From contig NZ_WHUT02000008.1 in assembly GCF_009380135.2 (NCBI RefSeq), forward strand, positions 1-64,000: DNA of 64,000 nt, read 5' to 3'. Position 1 is the first letter of the stretch; the number at the start of each line of letters is the position of its first letter. Position numbers and translations under genes: made by a program. The stretch comes from Fertoeibacter niger (GTDB lineage Bacteria > Pseudomonadota > Alphaproteobacteria > Rhodobacterales > Rhodobacteraceae). Shown here piece after piece: positions 42,801 to 52,487 of the stretch. The notes under the pieces were generated by a model that saw only the letters and a list, made by a program, of their open reading frames with translations, was not told where the DNA came from and searched no databases.

Positions 42801-45800
42801 TTTCGTAACCGAGGCGGACAACTGGCTGCCGCCCGACAACTTTCAGGAAATCCCGCGCCCCGCTGTTGCGCACCGCACCTCGCCCACCAACATCGGGCTT
42901 TACCTTCTGTCCACCGTCGCCGCGCGCGATATGGGCTGGCTGGCCGAGCATGACGCCCTGCACCGGCTGGAACAGACGCTGGAGCGGATGGGCCGGATGA
43001 CCCGCTTTCGGGGGCATTTCTACAACTGGTATGACACCACCGACCTGCGGGTGCTGGACCCGGCCTATGTGTCGTCGGTGGACAGCGGCAATCTGGCGGG
43101 GCATCTGATCTGCGTGGCGCAATCGTGCCGCGACTGGGCGCAAGCCGCGCCGGATGACGCGGCGCTGCGCGACGGTCTGCGTGATATGGTGGCACTTGCC
43201 CGCCAGAGCCACGCTGCCACGCAAACCCCGGCGCCGGTGCTGGATGCGCTGGCAGGGGCACTGGGCGGTCCGGTGGATGCGGGCCTTGTGGCGCTGGCAA
43301 CCGCCGCGCATGAGGAAAGCGCGACCTTGCACGGTCCCGCATCCGATACCGCCTTCTGGACACAGGCGATCGTGCAGCGCCTGACGCCCCGCGCCGTGGA
43401 AAACCGGCAGGCCCGCCTGCTGGCCATCGCCGCCGAGGCCGACCGTTTCGCCATGGAGATGGATTTCGCCTTTCTGCTCGATCCCGAAAAGGAACTGCTG
43501 TCCATCGGGTTCTCGGTCAGCACGAACACGCTGGACACCAACTGCTACGACCTGCTGGCGTCCGAGGCGCGGCTGGCCAGCTTGTTTGCCATCGCCAAAA
43601 AGGATGTTCCGACAAAGCACTGGTTCCGCCTGGGCCGCACCGCCACGCCGATTGGCGCGGGGGCGGCGCTGATCTCGTGGTCGGGGTCGATGTTCGAATA
43701 TCTGATGCCCTCGCTGGTGATGCGGGCCCCCGAAGGATCGGTTCTGGCGCAGACCAATGCGCTGATCGTGGCGCGGCAGCAGGCTTATGGCCGGGCGATG
43801 GGCATGCCATGGGGCATTTCGGAATCCTCCTACAACGCGCGTGATCTGGAGATGACCTATCAATACTCCAACTTTGGCGTGCCGGGGCTGGGGCTGAAAC
43901 GCGGTCTCAGCCAGAACCGGGTGATCGCGCCTTATGCCACCGGTCTGGCCGCGATGGTTGATCCGGCCGGGGCCATGGTCAACTACCGGCGGATGGCCGA
44001 CATGGGGGCCGAAGGGCGCTATGGTTTCTACGAGGCGATGGATTTCACCCCCGAGCGCGTGCCAGAAGGCGCCGACATGGCGATTGTGCGCAGCTTCATG
44101 GCGCATCATCAGGGCATGACCATCACCGCCATCGCAAACACCGTGCAGAATGGCGTGCTGCGCACGCGTTTCCATGCCGTGCCCATGGTGCAGGCGGTGG
44201 ATCTGCTGGTGCAGGAGCGGGTGCCGCGCGATGTGGCCATGGCCCCGCCCCGGGCCGAAGAGATCACCGTGACCGCCGATGCGGGCGGGGATGCGCCCTC
44301 GGTGCGCCGGTTCGACAGCCCCGCCACGGAATTGCCGACCGGGCATCTGCTGTCAAACGGGCGTTACGGCGTGATGCTGACGCCGACCGGCGCGGGTTAC
44401 AGCCGCTGGGGCGACATGGCCGTGACCCGCTGGCGTGGCGATGCGACGGTGGGGGGGCTGGGGTCGTTCCTTTACCTGCGCGACGTGCAGAATGGCGAGG
44501 GCTGGTCTTCGGGCCTCTTGCCGACCGGCGCGCGGCCCGACCAACATTCCGCCGTGTTCAGCGAACATCAGGCCTGCTTTGTCTGCCGTGGCAAGACGCT
44601 GACCACCACCACCGAGATCGTCGTTTCCGCCGAGGATGACGCCGAGGCGCGACGCGTCACGCTGACCAACACGGGCCGCAAGGCGCGCGAGATTGATCTG
44701 ACATCCTACATCGAACTGGTTCTGGCCCCGCAATCGGCCGATCTGGCGCATCCGGCCTTTTCCAAGATGTTCGTCGTCACCGATTTCCTGCCGGAACTGG
44801 AGGTGGTGATCGCCACACGCCGCCGCCGCTCTCCCGGCGAGCCGGGCATCTGGGCCGCGCATATCGCCGTGGTCGAGGGCGAACAGACAGCGCCCATGCA
44901 ACACGAAACCGACCGCGCGCGTTTCATCGGGCGGGGGGGCAACCTTGGCGGGCCTGCGGCAGCCGATGCGCCGCTGTCAGGCACCACGGGCACGGTGCTG
45001 GACCCGATCTTTGCCATCCGCCGCCGGGTGATGGTGCCTGCCGGGGGCCGTGTGCGCGTGACATTCTGGACGATGGTGGCGGCAACGCCCGAGGCATTGC
45101 TGGAACTGGTGGACCGGCACCGCGACCCTTCGGCCTTTGACCGCGCCACTACCCTGGCATGGACACAGGCGCAGGTGCAGTTGCGCCATCTGGGCATCAG
45201 CAACACTGAGGCCGCCGATCTGCAACGGCTGGCGGGCCTTTTGCTGCGCAATGATGCGCGGCTGCGGGCAAGATCGGCACGTATCATCGCGGGCGCAGGC
45301 CCGCAGTCGGGGCTGTGGCAGTTCGGCATCTCGGGCGATCTGCCCATCGTGCTGATGCTGATAGACGATGCGGGCGATCTGGGGCATGTGCGCCAGATCC
45401 TTGCCGCGCATGAATACTGGCGCGCGCGTCAGATGGCGGTGGATCTGGTGGTGCTGAACGAACGCTCATCCTCCTATGTGCAGGATTTGCAGATCGGCAT
45501 CGAGGCGGCGGTGCGCATCGCGCAAAGCAAGCCCCGCGCGGCGGGTGCTGCGCAAGGTGCGATCCACGCCCTGCGCGCCGATCTGATCACCGCCGAGGCG
45601 CGCGCCCTGCTGATGTCGGTGGCCCGCGTGGTGCTGTTGGCCAGCCGGGGCGACATCGGCCAGCAGCTTGACGCCCTGCCGCCGCCGCTGCCACCCGCGC
45701 AGCCGCCGCAATTGCCCATGCTTCCGCCGGTGGCAGATGCCGTGGTGGCGCAACCCCTGCCGGAACTGGAGTTCTTCAACGGCACCGGCGGTTTTGATGC

Positions 45801-48171
45801 CGATGGGCGCGAATATGTGACGGTGCTGCGCGACGGTGCCACCACGCCTGCGCCCTGGATCAACGTGGTGGCCAACCCCGGCTTTGGCTTCATCACCTCG
45901 GCCGAAGGGTCGGGCCCGGTCTGGGCCGAGAACAGCCGCGAGAACCAGTTGACGCCCTGGTCGAACGACCCGGTGACGGATGCGCCGGGCGAGGCTGTCT
46001 ATCTGCGCGATCTGGACACAGGCGCGCTGTGGACACCCACCGCCCTGCCGATCCGTGGCCGTGGCACCTACACGGCGCGGCACGGCTTCGGCTATACCCG
46101 GTTTGACCATACCGCCCATGGCATCGCAGCCGGAATGCTGCATTTCGTGCCGCTGGACGACCCGCTGCGCGTCACCCGGCTGGCGCTGCACAACACCACC
46201 GACCGACCGCGCCGGCTGTCTGTCACCACCTATGCCGAATGGGTCATGGGCCCGTCACGCAGCGCCACCGCACCCAACCTGACAACCGAGCGTGACCCCG
46301 AAACCGGGGCGCTGATGGCGCGCAACCCTTACGGCATGGCCTTTCCGGGGCGGGTGGCCTTTGCCGACATCGGGCCGCAGGTTGACGGGTTCACCTGCGA
46401 CCGGGCCGAGGTTCTGGGCACGGTGGGCCATATGGCCGACCCGGCCGGCCTGCGGGGGCAGGCTTTGTCAGGCAGGCTGGGCGCGGGGCTTGACCCCTGC
46501 GCGGCGCAGCAGCGGATCATCACCCTGGCCCCCGGGCAAAAGCTGGAATTGCGCTTCCTGCTGGGGCAAGCCCCGCGCATCGAGGATGCGCGCGACCTGA
46601 TCACCCGCTACCGCACCGCCGATCTGGATGCTGTGCAAGCCGGGGTGGCCGCGCACTGGAACAGCCTTCTGGGCGCGGTGCAGGTGAAAACCCCCGACCG
46701 TGCGATGGATGTGCTGCTGAACGGATGGCTGCTGTATCAGACGCTGGCCTGCCGCATCTGGGCGCGGGCCGGGTTTTATCAGGCCAGCGGGGCCTACGGG
46801 TTCCGTGACCAGTTGCAGGATGGCATGGCGCTGACCTTTACCCGCCCCGACATGACGCGCGAACACCTTCTGCGCGCGGCCTCGCGCCAGTTCCCCGAAG
46901 GCGACGTGCAGCACTGGTGGCTGCCGCATTCCGGGCAGGGCGTGCGCACGCGGATTTCGGATGACCGGGTGTGGCTGGGCTTCGGCGTGGCGCGCTACGT
47001 GGCCGTCACCGGCGATACCGGCATTCTGGACGAGCAGGTGCCGTTTCTGGAAGGGCCGCAGGTGCCACCCGGCGCACATGACGACTTCTTTCAGCCGGTG
47101 GTTTCGGACCAGACAGCCAGCCTGTTTGAACATTGCGCGCGGGGGCTGGATCAGGCCATTGATCTGACAGGCGGAAATGGTCTGCCGCTGATCGGCACCG
47201 GCGACTGGAATGACGGGATGAACCGTGTGGGCGAGGGAGGGCAGGGCACAAGCGTGTGGCTGGGCTGGCTGTTGATCGCATCGGTGGGCATGCTGGCTCC
47301 GCTGGCCGATACCCGTGACCCGGCCCGTGCCACCCGTTGGCGTGCCCATGCCGAAAGCGTGCGCGCCGCGATCGAGGCTGTGGCCTGGGATGGCGCGTGG
47401 TATCGGCGCGGCACGTTTGACGATGGCACATGGCTGGGCTCGGCCCAGTCGGACGAATGCCGCATCGACAGCATAGCGCAGTCGTGGTCGGTGCTGTCGG
47501 GGGCGGGCGATCCTGCGCGGGCGGCGCAGGCCATGGCCTCGGTCGGCCAGCATCTGATCCGGCCTGATCCGGGACTGGCGCTGCTGTTCACCCCGCCTTT
47601 TGACCAGACGCACCACGACCCCGGCTATATCAAGGGCTATCCGCCCGGCCTGCGGGAAAACGGCGGGCAATACAGCCATGCGGCGATGTGGGCGGTGCTG
47701 GCCTATGCGCGGCTGGGGCAGGGCGACAAGGCGGCGGCGCTGTTTGGCCTGCTGAACCCGGTCAACCACACTCTGACCCCATCCGATGCCGCACGCTACA
47801 AGGCCGAACCCTATGTCATTGCCGCCGATGTCTATTCGGTGGCCCCGCATGAGGGGCGGGCGGGCTGGTCATGGTATACCGGATCCGCGGGCTGGATGTA
47901 TCGCGCGGGCGTTGAGGGCATCATCGGCCTGACGCGCGAAGGCGATGAAGTGATCTTCGACCCCTGCCTGCCGTCCGAATGGCCGGGCATGTCGCTGACC
48001 CTGCGGCACGGCGGGGCCGAACTGCGGGTCGAGGTGGTGAATGCCTCGGGCGCGGGCCGGGGTGTGACGCGGGCCGCAATCGACGGGGCAGAGGCCCCGC
48101 ATGACGGCAGGCCATTCCGGCTGCGCCTGCGCGATGGTGTTACCAACCTGCGGCTGACTTTGGGAGCTTGA
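39829..48171 (+). CDS. ndvB: Cyclic beta-1,2-glucan synthase (NdvB/ChvB type)
   Basis: This 2780-aa inner-membrane enzyme builds cyclic beta-1,2-glucans that are exported to the periplasm and adjust osmotic state and host contact. Order: an N-terminal cytoplasmic region (1-390), two helices (about 395-435), a GT84 domain with ITLDADTRLPRDTLR and DVDSKRKHRWARGDW (about 470-790), further helices (about 790-960), a glucoamylase-like region with FLLDPEKELLSIGFSV, and C-terminal GH94 phosphorylase-like repeats (about 1500-2780) ending with TGDWNDGMNRVGEGGQG, where the Asp of DWND is the usual acid. Length is normal for the family. It is preceded by a coupled small gene and ends at a strong hairpin. 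Confidence 0.93.
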   Translation: MQNTVASAWGDTAPIRSDLFGPERLEHHAETLAAAQTIATRRLRVPSLSARLRDNIRVLLDAYRNSAAIAQRGQPVTPAAEWLLDNFHLVELQLRQITEDLPPGYYRQLPKLADGHLAGYPRVFSLAWAYIAHTDSLISGPVLRRFVTAYQRVTPLKIGEIWAVAITLRIVLVENMRRLAVQIIEAEDWRAAADALVDRTAASNPGAMPLHLAVAGHDSGPLNEIFAAQVARRLRGLDPAETPLHGWLEDRLRRQGTSVDEVVARVLNRQGASNVTMRNIVTSMRIISELDWAEFFEDVSLIDARLRASSDFAAMDFATRNAYRTAIEDLARGSAGDEQAVTDAALRLAAAGDSPRARDPGHGLVGRGRGALEAVVGYRPSVWQRATRLVARCGLASYLGAIALLTGLVIWAALAWSGVAGWALLPLALLALLPASDTAAALVNHGVTRSVPPRPLPGMELTGGVPAELRTLVAVPVLLASEDALLDQIEQLEVHHLASIGGAVHYALLSDGPDATTETIPSDADLIALAEAAVARLNLRYPMVGGPRFLLLHRRRLWNPSEGKWMGWERKRGKLHELNRLLRGATDTSFITGLNAVPQHVRFVITLDADTRLPRDTLRALIGKMAHPMNRPRFDAAQARVVEGYGILQPRVTPALPVGAEGSLYQRVYSSAGGIEPYAAAISDVYQDLFGEGSFTGKGIYDVDAFEAAMQGRVPENTMLSHDLFEGTYARAALASDIEVIEDFPARMDVDSKRKHRWARGDWQLLPWLARGGIPAVGRWKMVDNLRRSLVAPAALAALFAGWLLPLPVAVGWTLCVLAMLALPRLLGLPHAVLPRRTGLSLNAHFAALGRDALTALAQIGLNVVFLADQAWLMLDAILRTAFRLKITRQHLLEWTTAAQAGASRRPGVVGHCRQMAGGVVLGIGTVGAALLINPAGWALLLPFALLWALAPLAAWRISQPDAPQRIATLAPDDGQALRLIARRTWRFFETFVTEADNWLPPDNFQEIPRPAVAHRTSPTNIGLYLLSTVAARDMGWLAEHDALHRLEQTLERMGRMTRFRGHFYNWYDTTDLRVLDPAYVSSVDSGNLAGHLICVAQSCRDWAQAAPDDAALRDGLRDMVALARQSHAATQTPAPVLDALAGALGGPVDAGLVALATAAHEESATLHGPASDTAFWTQAIVQRLTPRAVENRQARLLAIAAEADRFAMEMDFAFLLDPEKELLSIGFSVSTNTLDTNCYDLLASEARLASLFAIAKKDVPTKHWFRLGRTATPIGAGAALISWSGSMFEYLMPSLVMRAPEGSVLAQTNALIVARQQAYGRAMGMPWGISESSYNARDLEMTYQYSNFGVPGLGLKRGLSQNRVIAPYATGLAAMVDPAGAMVNYRRMADMGAEGRYGFYEAMDFTPERVPEGADMAIVRSFMAHHQGMTITAIANTVQNGVLRTRFHAVPMVQAVDLLVQERVPRDVAMAPPRAEEITVTADAGGDAPSVRRFDSPATELPTGHLLSNGRYGVMLTPTGAGYSRWGDMAVTRWRGDATVGGLGSFLYLRDVQNGEGWSSGLLPTGARPDQHSAVFSEHQACFVCRGKTLTTTTEIVVSAEDDAEARRVTLTNTGRKAREIDLTSYIELVLAPQSADLAHPAFSKMFVVTDFLPELEVVIATRRRRSPGEPGIWAAHIAVVEGEQTAPMQHETDRARFIGRGGNLGGPAAADAPLSGTTGTVLDPIFAIRRRVMVPAGGRVRVTFWTMVAATPEALLELVDRHRDPSAFDRATTLAWTQAQVQLRHLGISNTEAADLQRLAGLLLRNDARLRARSARIIAGAGPQSGLWQFGISGDLPIVLMLIDDAGDLGHVRQILAAHEYWRARQMAVDLVVLNERSSSYVQDLQIGIEAAVRIAQSKPRAAGAAQGAIHALRADLITAEARALLMSVARVVLLASRGDIGQQLDALPPPLPPAQPPQLPMLPPVADAVVAQPLPELEFFNGTGGFDADGREYVTVLRDGATTPAPWINVVANPGFGFITSAEGSGPVWAENSRENQLTPWSNDPVTDAPGEAVYLRDLDTGALWTPTALPIRGRGTYTARHGFGYTRFDHTAHGIAAGMLHFVPLDDPLRVTRLALHNTTDRPRRLSVTTYAEWVMGPSRSATAPNLTTERDPETGALMARNPYGMAFPGRVAFADIGPQVDGFTCDRAEVLGTVGHMADPAGLRGQALSGRLGAGLDPCAAQQRIITLAPGQKLELRFLLGQAPRIEDARDLITRYRTADLDAVQAGVAAHWNSLLGAVQVKTPDRAMDVLLNGWLLYQTLACRIWARAGFYQASGAYGFRDQLQDGMALTFTRPDMTREHLLRAASRQFPEGDVQHWWLPHSGQGVRTRISDDRVWLGFGVARYVAVTGDTGILDEQVPFLEGPQVPPGAHDDFFQPVVSDQTASLFEHCARGLDQAIDLTGGNGLPLIGTGDWNDGMNRVGEGGQGTSVWLGWLLIASVGMLAPLADTRDPARATRWRAHAESVRAAIEAVAWDGAWYRRGTFDDGTWLGSAQSDECRIDSIAQSWSVLSGAGDPARAAQAMASVGQHLIRPDPGLALLFTPPFDQTHHDPGYIKGYPPGLRENGGQYSHAAMWAVLAYARLGQGDKAAALFGLLNPVNHTLTPSDAARYKAEPYVIAADVYSVAPHEGRAGWSWYTGSAGWMYRAGVEGIIGLTREGDEVIFDPCLPSEWPGMSLTLRHGGAELRVEVVNASGAGRGVTRAAIDGAEAPHDGRPFRLRLRDGVTNLRLTLGA

Positions 48172-48177
48172 AATGTG

Positions 48178-48193
48178 CCGGGCTTCTGCCCGG
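48178..48193. terminator. Hairpin between convergent ndvB and pqiC
   Basis: CCGGGC (48178-48183) and GCCCGG (48188-48193) close a TTCT loop in the 33-base gap between the two stop codons. It can serve both strands; no T-run follows. Confidence 0.5.
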
Positions 48194-48204
48194 TCCCCGC
48201 CGCT

Positions 48205-48762
48205 TCAGCGCCCCACGCTCAGCGCGATGGTTTCCGCCAGTTTCGCCAGCGCCTGCGACTGTGCCGCCGCAATCTCGGCAGGCGAGGTGCCCGCCAGCGG
48301 CACGGCAATGTCGAAACCTGATGATTCCGGCCCCAGCCGCCCGATTTCCGACAGCACATAGAATGTGCCCGCCAGCCGGAACTGGCCATCGGACCCCGCC
48401 AGATTGCGTTCCACCCGCACCTCGATTTCCGCATCGGGCAGGCCCGCCAGCGGCCATGGCGCCGCCGCGACAGTGGCCGACAGCGCGGTATCCAGTTGCC
48501 GCGCCAGGGCCAGCGTCACGGCGCGGGGCGGAAGGTCTGCCCAAAGCGCCGATTTCACTTCGCGCACTGACCCATCGGCATCCTGCACCGAAATCTTGTC
48601 GGCGCTGGCATAATCGGGCAAGGACACATCGCGCAGCATGATGCTTTGCGCGGCGGTGCGCACCGATACCGAGGCGGCAGGCGGATCTATCAGATAGCGC
48701 GGCGAGGCAGCGCAACCGGCAAGGGCCACAAGAGACACGATCAGAACATGGCGGATTGGCAT
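48205..48762 (-). CDS. pqiC: PqiC-type outer-membrane lipoprotein
   Basis: The 185-aa protein has a lipobox VALAGC with Cys near residue 16, and the ABC-type auxiliary lipoprotein fold (SPRYLIDPP, RDVSLPDYASADKI, LAGTFYVLSEIGRL). PqiC forms an outer-membrane platform for the PqiB needle in lipid transport. It starts 3 bases after the PqiB stop codon, as in known pqiABC operons. Confidence 0.88.
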   Translation of the reverse strand: MPIRHVLIVSLVALAGCAASPRYLIDPPAASVSVRTAAQSIMLRDVSLPDYASADKISVQDADGSVREVKSALWADLPPRAVTLALARQLDTALSATVAAAPWPLAGLPDAEIEVRVERNLAGSDGQFRLAGTFYVLSEIGRLGPESSGFDIAVPLAGTSPAEIAAAQSQALAKLAETIALSVGR

Positions 48763-48765
48763 CGG

Positions 48766-50886
48766 TTATCGTCCTAGCAACAGGGAACTGGGGTTGCGCT
48801 GGATCGTGCGGGCCAGCGATGACACGGAATCGGCGGCGACCTGCAATTCGCGCAGGGTCTTCACAAGCTCGGTGTTGAAGCGGGATTCAGCCCCATAGCC
48901 CGACAATGTGCCTTCGGCCTGCGCCACAAGGCCGGTCAGGCGGTCTGACAGGGCGGGCAGGGTGCGCGCGGCCTCGCTGATCGAATTGGCCGCAGCCTCG
49001 GCAGCGGATATCGCGCCGTTGGCATTGGCGATGGCCCCGCCCTCGCGCAGTTCGGCCAGAAAGCCCGCCACTTGGGTCAGCGCGGCGGTCAGCGCGGGCG
49101 GCAAGCGTTTGGCGTCGTCAGAGCCGATCAGGCCGTTGGCGGTATCGACCAGTCGGGTGGTGGCGGCGGCCAATGCCTCGATCTCCAGCGCATTGGCCTT
49201 TTCGCCCAGATCGCGGATCTGCCCGGTGATCACCGGAAAATCGGCCGAGGCAGTGGCCACGCCATCCAGCGCCGTATTGGCCTTGGCAATCGCCGCGACC
49301 AGATTTTCCACCGCCTGCCCCTGTTCCAGCTTTGCCAGAACAGCGCGCATATCTTCGGTGATGCCGCGCACCTCGCCCGGGATCGCGGCCACATCATCAG
49401 ATGTCACCAGCGCGCGGGTGTCGGCCAAGAGGCCCGCAGCCTCGCCCGGCACACGTTGCAGATCGGGGTTGCTGGCCAGCGCATCGACGCTGTTCAGCAC
49501 GGAAATCGCCGATTGCATCAATTCCTCGACCGGCAGGGCGTTGATACGCTCCAGCACACCCTGCGAGGTGGCACGCACGTCGGTAATCGCCGGGGCCGTG
49601 ACCGGCAGACGGGGGTAGGGCTGCGACGCAAGGTCGATGGTGGCGGGGGCTGCATCGGGTTCTTCCACCAGTTCCACCAGCAGGCCGCCGGTCAGGATGC
49701 TGGCCGTGGCCAGACGCGCGCGCAGCCCGTTCTGGCTGACGAATTCACCCAGCAGCGCCAGCGCATCCTCGGCCGTGGCTTCTTCGCCCAGACCCAGCTT
49801 GCCGGTGCGCAGTTCCATGTTCACCAGCAGGCGCACCCGGCGGTCGCGCGCCTCGCCTTCGACAAAGGCCCCCAGATCGGTCACGCGGCCCACGGTCAGC
49901 CCGCGAAACCGCACGTCCGAACCCGAGGCCAGCCCGCTGACTGACCCGTCAAACACCGCCGACAGCGCCAGCGGTTCGTCGTTCTGCAACGAAAACACGC
50001 TGTCGCGGGCCGTCGCCTCATCTGCGTAAACATCGAAAACGGTGGTCTCTGTCACGGGGCTCCCGCCGGATTCCAGCGTGTCAAAGCTGATGCCACCCTC
50101 GATCAGCGAGGCCAGGCTTTTCACATCCAGCGTCACGCCGCCCGCGCCCAGCGTCAGATCAAACCCCGAGGCATCCCAGAACCGCGTGGCGGTGGTCAGC
50201 ACGCGGTCATAGGGCTGGTTGATATAGGCCTCGATCAGCACCAGATTGCCGTCATCCGACAGGCGCGGGTTGCCGACATTGCCCACCTCGATGCCCTTGT
50301 GCAGGATCGGCGCACCGGCGGAAATCTGGTTGCCGTCGCGCAGTTGCAGCGTCACGCGGGTGCCACGGTCGCCGGGCTGCGCATTCAGCGGGGCCGCCTC
50401 CAGCCCGGTAAAGCGCGAGACGGCCTGCCCCGGTTCCGGATCCCACTGGCCCGCGATGAAAGCGCCCGACAGAACCGTATCCAGCCCGGTGATGCCGCGC
50501 ACCGACACTTCGGGCCGCACGATCCAGAATTGCGCGTTCGCATCCAGAAATGGCGCGACATCATTGGTCACGCGCACGCCGGCCACCACCTCGGTCAGGC
50601 CCGCCGCAAAGCCCACGGTTTCGACCAACCCCACATTCACATCGCGGTATTTCAGCACGGTCTGCCCGGCCACCAGCCCTGCGCCGTTCTGAAAGCTGAT
50701 CTCGACCAGCTCACCCCGCCCGGCATAGCTTTGCCAGGCCACGCCCAAAGACACGACCAGCGCCGCGATGGGGATCAGCCAGACAATCGACAGCCGCTGC
50801 CACCAGCGCACGGCGGCCGGGCGCACCTGCATCATCGGCGGAATGTCATCGGTCGGTGTGGTCAAGCCCGTCTCCCGTTCAGTCAT
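48766..50886 (-). CDS. pqiB: PqiB-type MCE lipid-transport protein
   Basis: The 706-aa protein has one N-terminal helix (LSIVWLIPIAALVVSLGVAW), then three MCE domains (about 50-140, 165-235, 295-400; for example ISFQNGAGLVAGQTVLKYRD and LASGSDVRFRGLTVGRVTDL) and a long helical C-terminal part (about 430-700) that forms the needle in PqiB. It bridges the two membranes for lipid movement. I use the ATG at 50886, which overlaps the PqiA end, instead of 50937, because the added residues are Pro/Arg-rich and unlike the family. Confidence 0.9.
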   Translation of the reverse strand: MTERETGLTTPTDDIPPMMQVRPAAVRWWQRLSIVWLIPIAALVVSLGVAWQSYAGRGELVEISFQNGAGLVAGQTVLKYRDVNVGLVETVGFAAGLTEVVAGVRVTNDVAPFLDANAQFWIVRPEVSVRGITGLDTVLSGAFIAGQWDPEPGQAVSRFTGLEAAPLNAQPGDRGTRVTLQLRDGNQISAGAPILHKGIEVGNVGNPRLSDDGNLVLIEAYINQPYDRVLTTATRFWDASGFDLTLGAGGVTLDVKSLASLIEGGISFDTLESGGSPVTETTVFDVYADEATARDSVFSLQNDEPLALSAVFDGSVSGLASGSDVRFRGLTVGRVTDLGAFVEGEARDRRVRLLVNMELRTGKLGLGEEATAEDALALLGEFVSQNGLRARLATASILTGGLLVELVEEPDAAPATIDLASQPYPRLPVTAPAITDVRATSQGVLERINALPVEELMQSAISVLNSVDALASNPDLQRVPGEAAGLLADTRALVTSDDVAAIPGEVRGITEDMRAVLAKLEQGQAVENLVAAIAKANTALDGVATASADFPVITGQIRDLGEKANALEIEALAAATTRLVDTANGLIGSDDAKRLPPALTAALTQVAGFLAELREGGAIANANGAISAAEAAANSISEAARTLPALSDRLTGLVAQAEGTLSGYGAESRFNTELVKTLRELQVAADSVSSLARTIQRNPSSLLLGR

Positions 50887-51472
50887 CCCAGATCGTCCTG
50901 GGATCGAAACTCTGGGCTGCCTGCATGGTGAAGGCAACCGACAATGCGAAACTCACGGCGGCGATGCCGGGGTTGATGGTGGCCACCGCGTCAAACCTGA
51001 CCAGTGACGCAAGGATAGCCACGACGAACACGTCGATCATCGACCAGCGCCCGATGAATTCCACCACCGCAAACAGCCGGTGCTGGGCGTGCTCGGTCAT
51101 CAGATGGCGCTTTTCCAGTGACATGGCCAGAAAGGCGATGGCAATGAACTTGCCCACCGGAATGACCACGCTGGCCACAAAGACGATCAGCGCGATACCG
51201 GCATCGCCGTGCTGGAACAGCTCGACCGCGCCGCCGATGATGGTGGATTCCGTGCGCTGCGTCAGGGTGCGGGTCAGCAGCATCGGGTAAAGGTTGGCGG
51301 GGATATAGACCAGCAATCCCGCCAGCCACCAGGCCCAGACCCGCTGCAACCCGTTGGGATCGCGGCTGGAAAGTGCGGCACCGCAGCGCGTGCACAGAGC
51401 CACATCGGGCAGATGCACCCGGCCGCAGCGCAGGCAGCCTACCAGCCCGGCCTGACGGGCAGATATGGTCAT
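50879..51472 (-). CDS. pqiA: PqiA-like membrane protein, second half
   Basis: A 197-aa protein with a CxxC pair at the N-terminus (VGCLRCGRVHL, ALCTRCGAAL) for a small zinc ribbon, then four helices with the PqiA block VWAWWLAGLLVYIPANLYPM and HLMTEHAQHRLFAVVEFIGR. Classical PqiA is one protein with two such halves; here they are two genes overlapping by 4 bases. The start at 51472 overlaps the first half's stop codon. Confidence 0.88.
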   Translation of the reverse strand: MTISARQAGLVGCLRCGRVHLPDVALCTRCGAALSSRDPNGLQRVWAWWLAGLLVYIPANLYPMLLTRTLTQRTESTIIGGAVELFQHGDAGIALIVFVASVVIPVGKFIAIAFLAMSLEKRHLMTEHAQHRLFAVVEFIGRWSMIDVFVVAILASLVRFDAVATINPGIAAVSFALSVAFTMQAAQSFDPRTIWDD

Positions 51473-52155
51473 GGCTGCGCCCCTTCCGCGGCATCGTTTG
51501 CAGGTTCGGCACCGGCGATGGCCTGCCAGATCTGCTCCTTGTCCATGAAACTGTCTTGCAGCACCGTCACCAGCACCAGCGCGCAGAACGCCCAGAAGGC
51601 CGGGCCGGGCGTGACCATGGCCAGACCCGCCACCTTGACCAGCGCCACCGCCACGCCGATCACGAAAATCTCGGCCATCGACCAAGGTTTCAGCCGGTCG
51701 GCCAGCCGGAAGGCCTGCCGGGCCCGTGACAGCACAGGCCGCCCCGCAACCAGCGGCGCCAGCGTATACAGGATCAGCATCAGCCGCAGCGCCGGGATCA
51801 CCACGATCAGCGCGGCCACGGCAACCGACAGCGGCACCATCGCTCCCTGCGAAAACGCCAGCGCCGCATCCAGCACCGAGGCGCGGTTGTGCAGGCCCGA
51901 TGCCGAGAGATCCAGAAACGGCATGAACACGGCGGCCCCCATCAGGATCAGCGATGTGGCGGCCAGTGCGAATATGCGGGTAAAGGCATCGGCGCGGGGC
52001 GCGATCAGCACCGATCCGCAGCGGTCACACACCGCCCGCTCGCGCGGCTGCACCTGCGGCAGGCGGTGCAGCGCATCGCAATGCGGGCAGGCCCGCAGTT
52101 CGGCCAGCGGCACGGCATGAGCGGTGAAGGAAGATTCGGCGGCACGGGGTGGCAT
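51469..52155 (-). CDS. pqiA: PqiA-like membrane protein, first half
   Basis: A 228-aa protein with a zinc-ribbon-like LRACPHCDALH/CDRCGSVL and about four helices including FALAATSLILMGAAVFMPFL and LKPWSMAEIFVIGVAVALVK. It is the first gene of the pqi operon and matches the N-terminal half of classical PqiA. I use the ATG at 52155, preceded by AGGA; a GTG at 52170 adds five residues. PqiA works with PqiB in membrane lipid transport. Confidence 0.86.
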   Translation of the reverse strand: MPPRAAESSFTAHAVPLAELRACPHCDALHRLPQVQPRERAVCDRCGSVLIAPRADAFTRIFALAATSLILMGAAVFMPFLDLSASGLHNRASVLDAALAFSQGAMVPLSVAVAALIVVIPALRLMLILYTLAPLVAGRPVLSRARQAFRLADRLKPWSMAEIFVIGVAVALVKVAGLAMVTPGPAFWAFCALVLVTVLQDSFMDKEQIWQAIAGAEPANDAAEGAQP

Positions 52156-52487
52156 GGGCAATCCTGTCACGGCTTCAGCGTTACATAGCCGTCATGCAAA
52201 TGCTGTCCAAGGCAAGGTTGCGGGGGTGCCGCAGGGTCAATGCCGCCAGACCGGCGGATGCATGCCGGGCGGGCGGGCCATTGTTTCAGACTTCTGTGAC
52301 GTGGTGCGGCGGGCAGGGCAATAGGCCTCTGCCCCGTGCGATGCGTCGGCTTCCTGTCATTCGGAAACCCGCGTTTCTGTCATACAACTTGTCAGGCATA
52401 TATTGACTATCTAGCTGACAGGATGCTATGCCACTTGCAACATGCCACGGCTCCGATGGGGGCGGCGGCGCGACGGCGGGGGAAAGC
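52156..52487. promoter_or_regulatory. Divergent promoter region with GntR-like site
   Basis: This 332-base gap separates pqiA (-) from the enolase-superfamily gene (+). CATACAACTTGTC at 52381-52393 recurs with one change at 63170-63182 before kdgD. TGTCAGGCA at 52390-52398 is one mismatch from the TGTCAGACA element found elsewhere in the uronate locus. The rest shows nothing I recognise. Confidence 0.5.

Noticed and set aside
41608-44346. A 912-codon antisense frame inside the cyclic glucan synthase gene
   Set aside because: The + frame is unbroken over 2780 codons with clear domains; the antisense product is His/Gln/Arg-rich with no family match.
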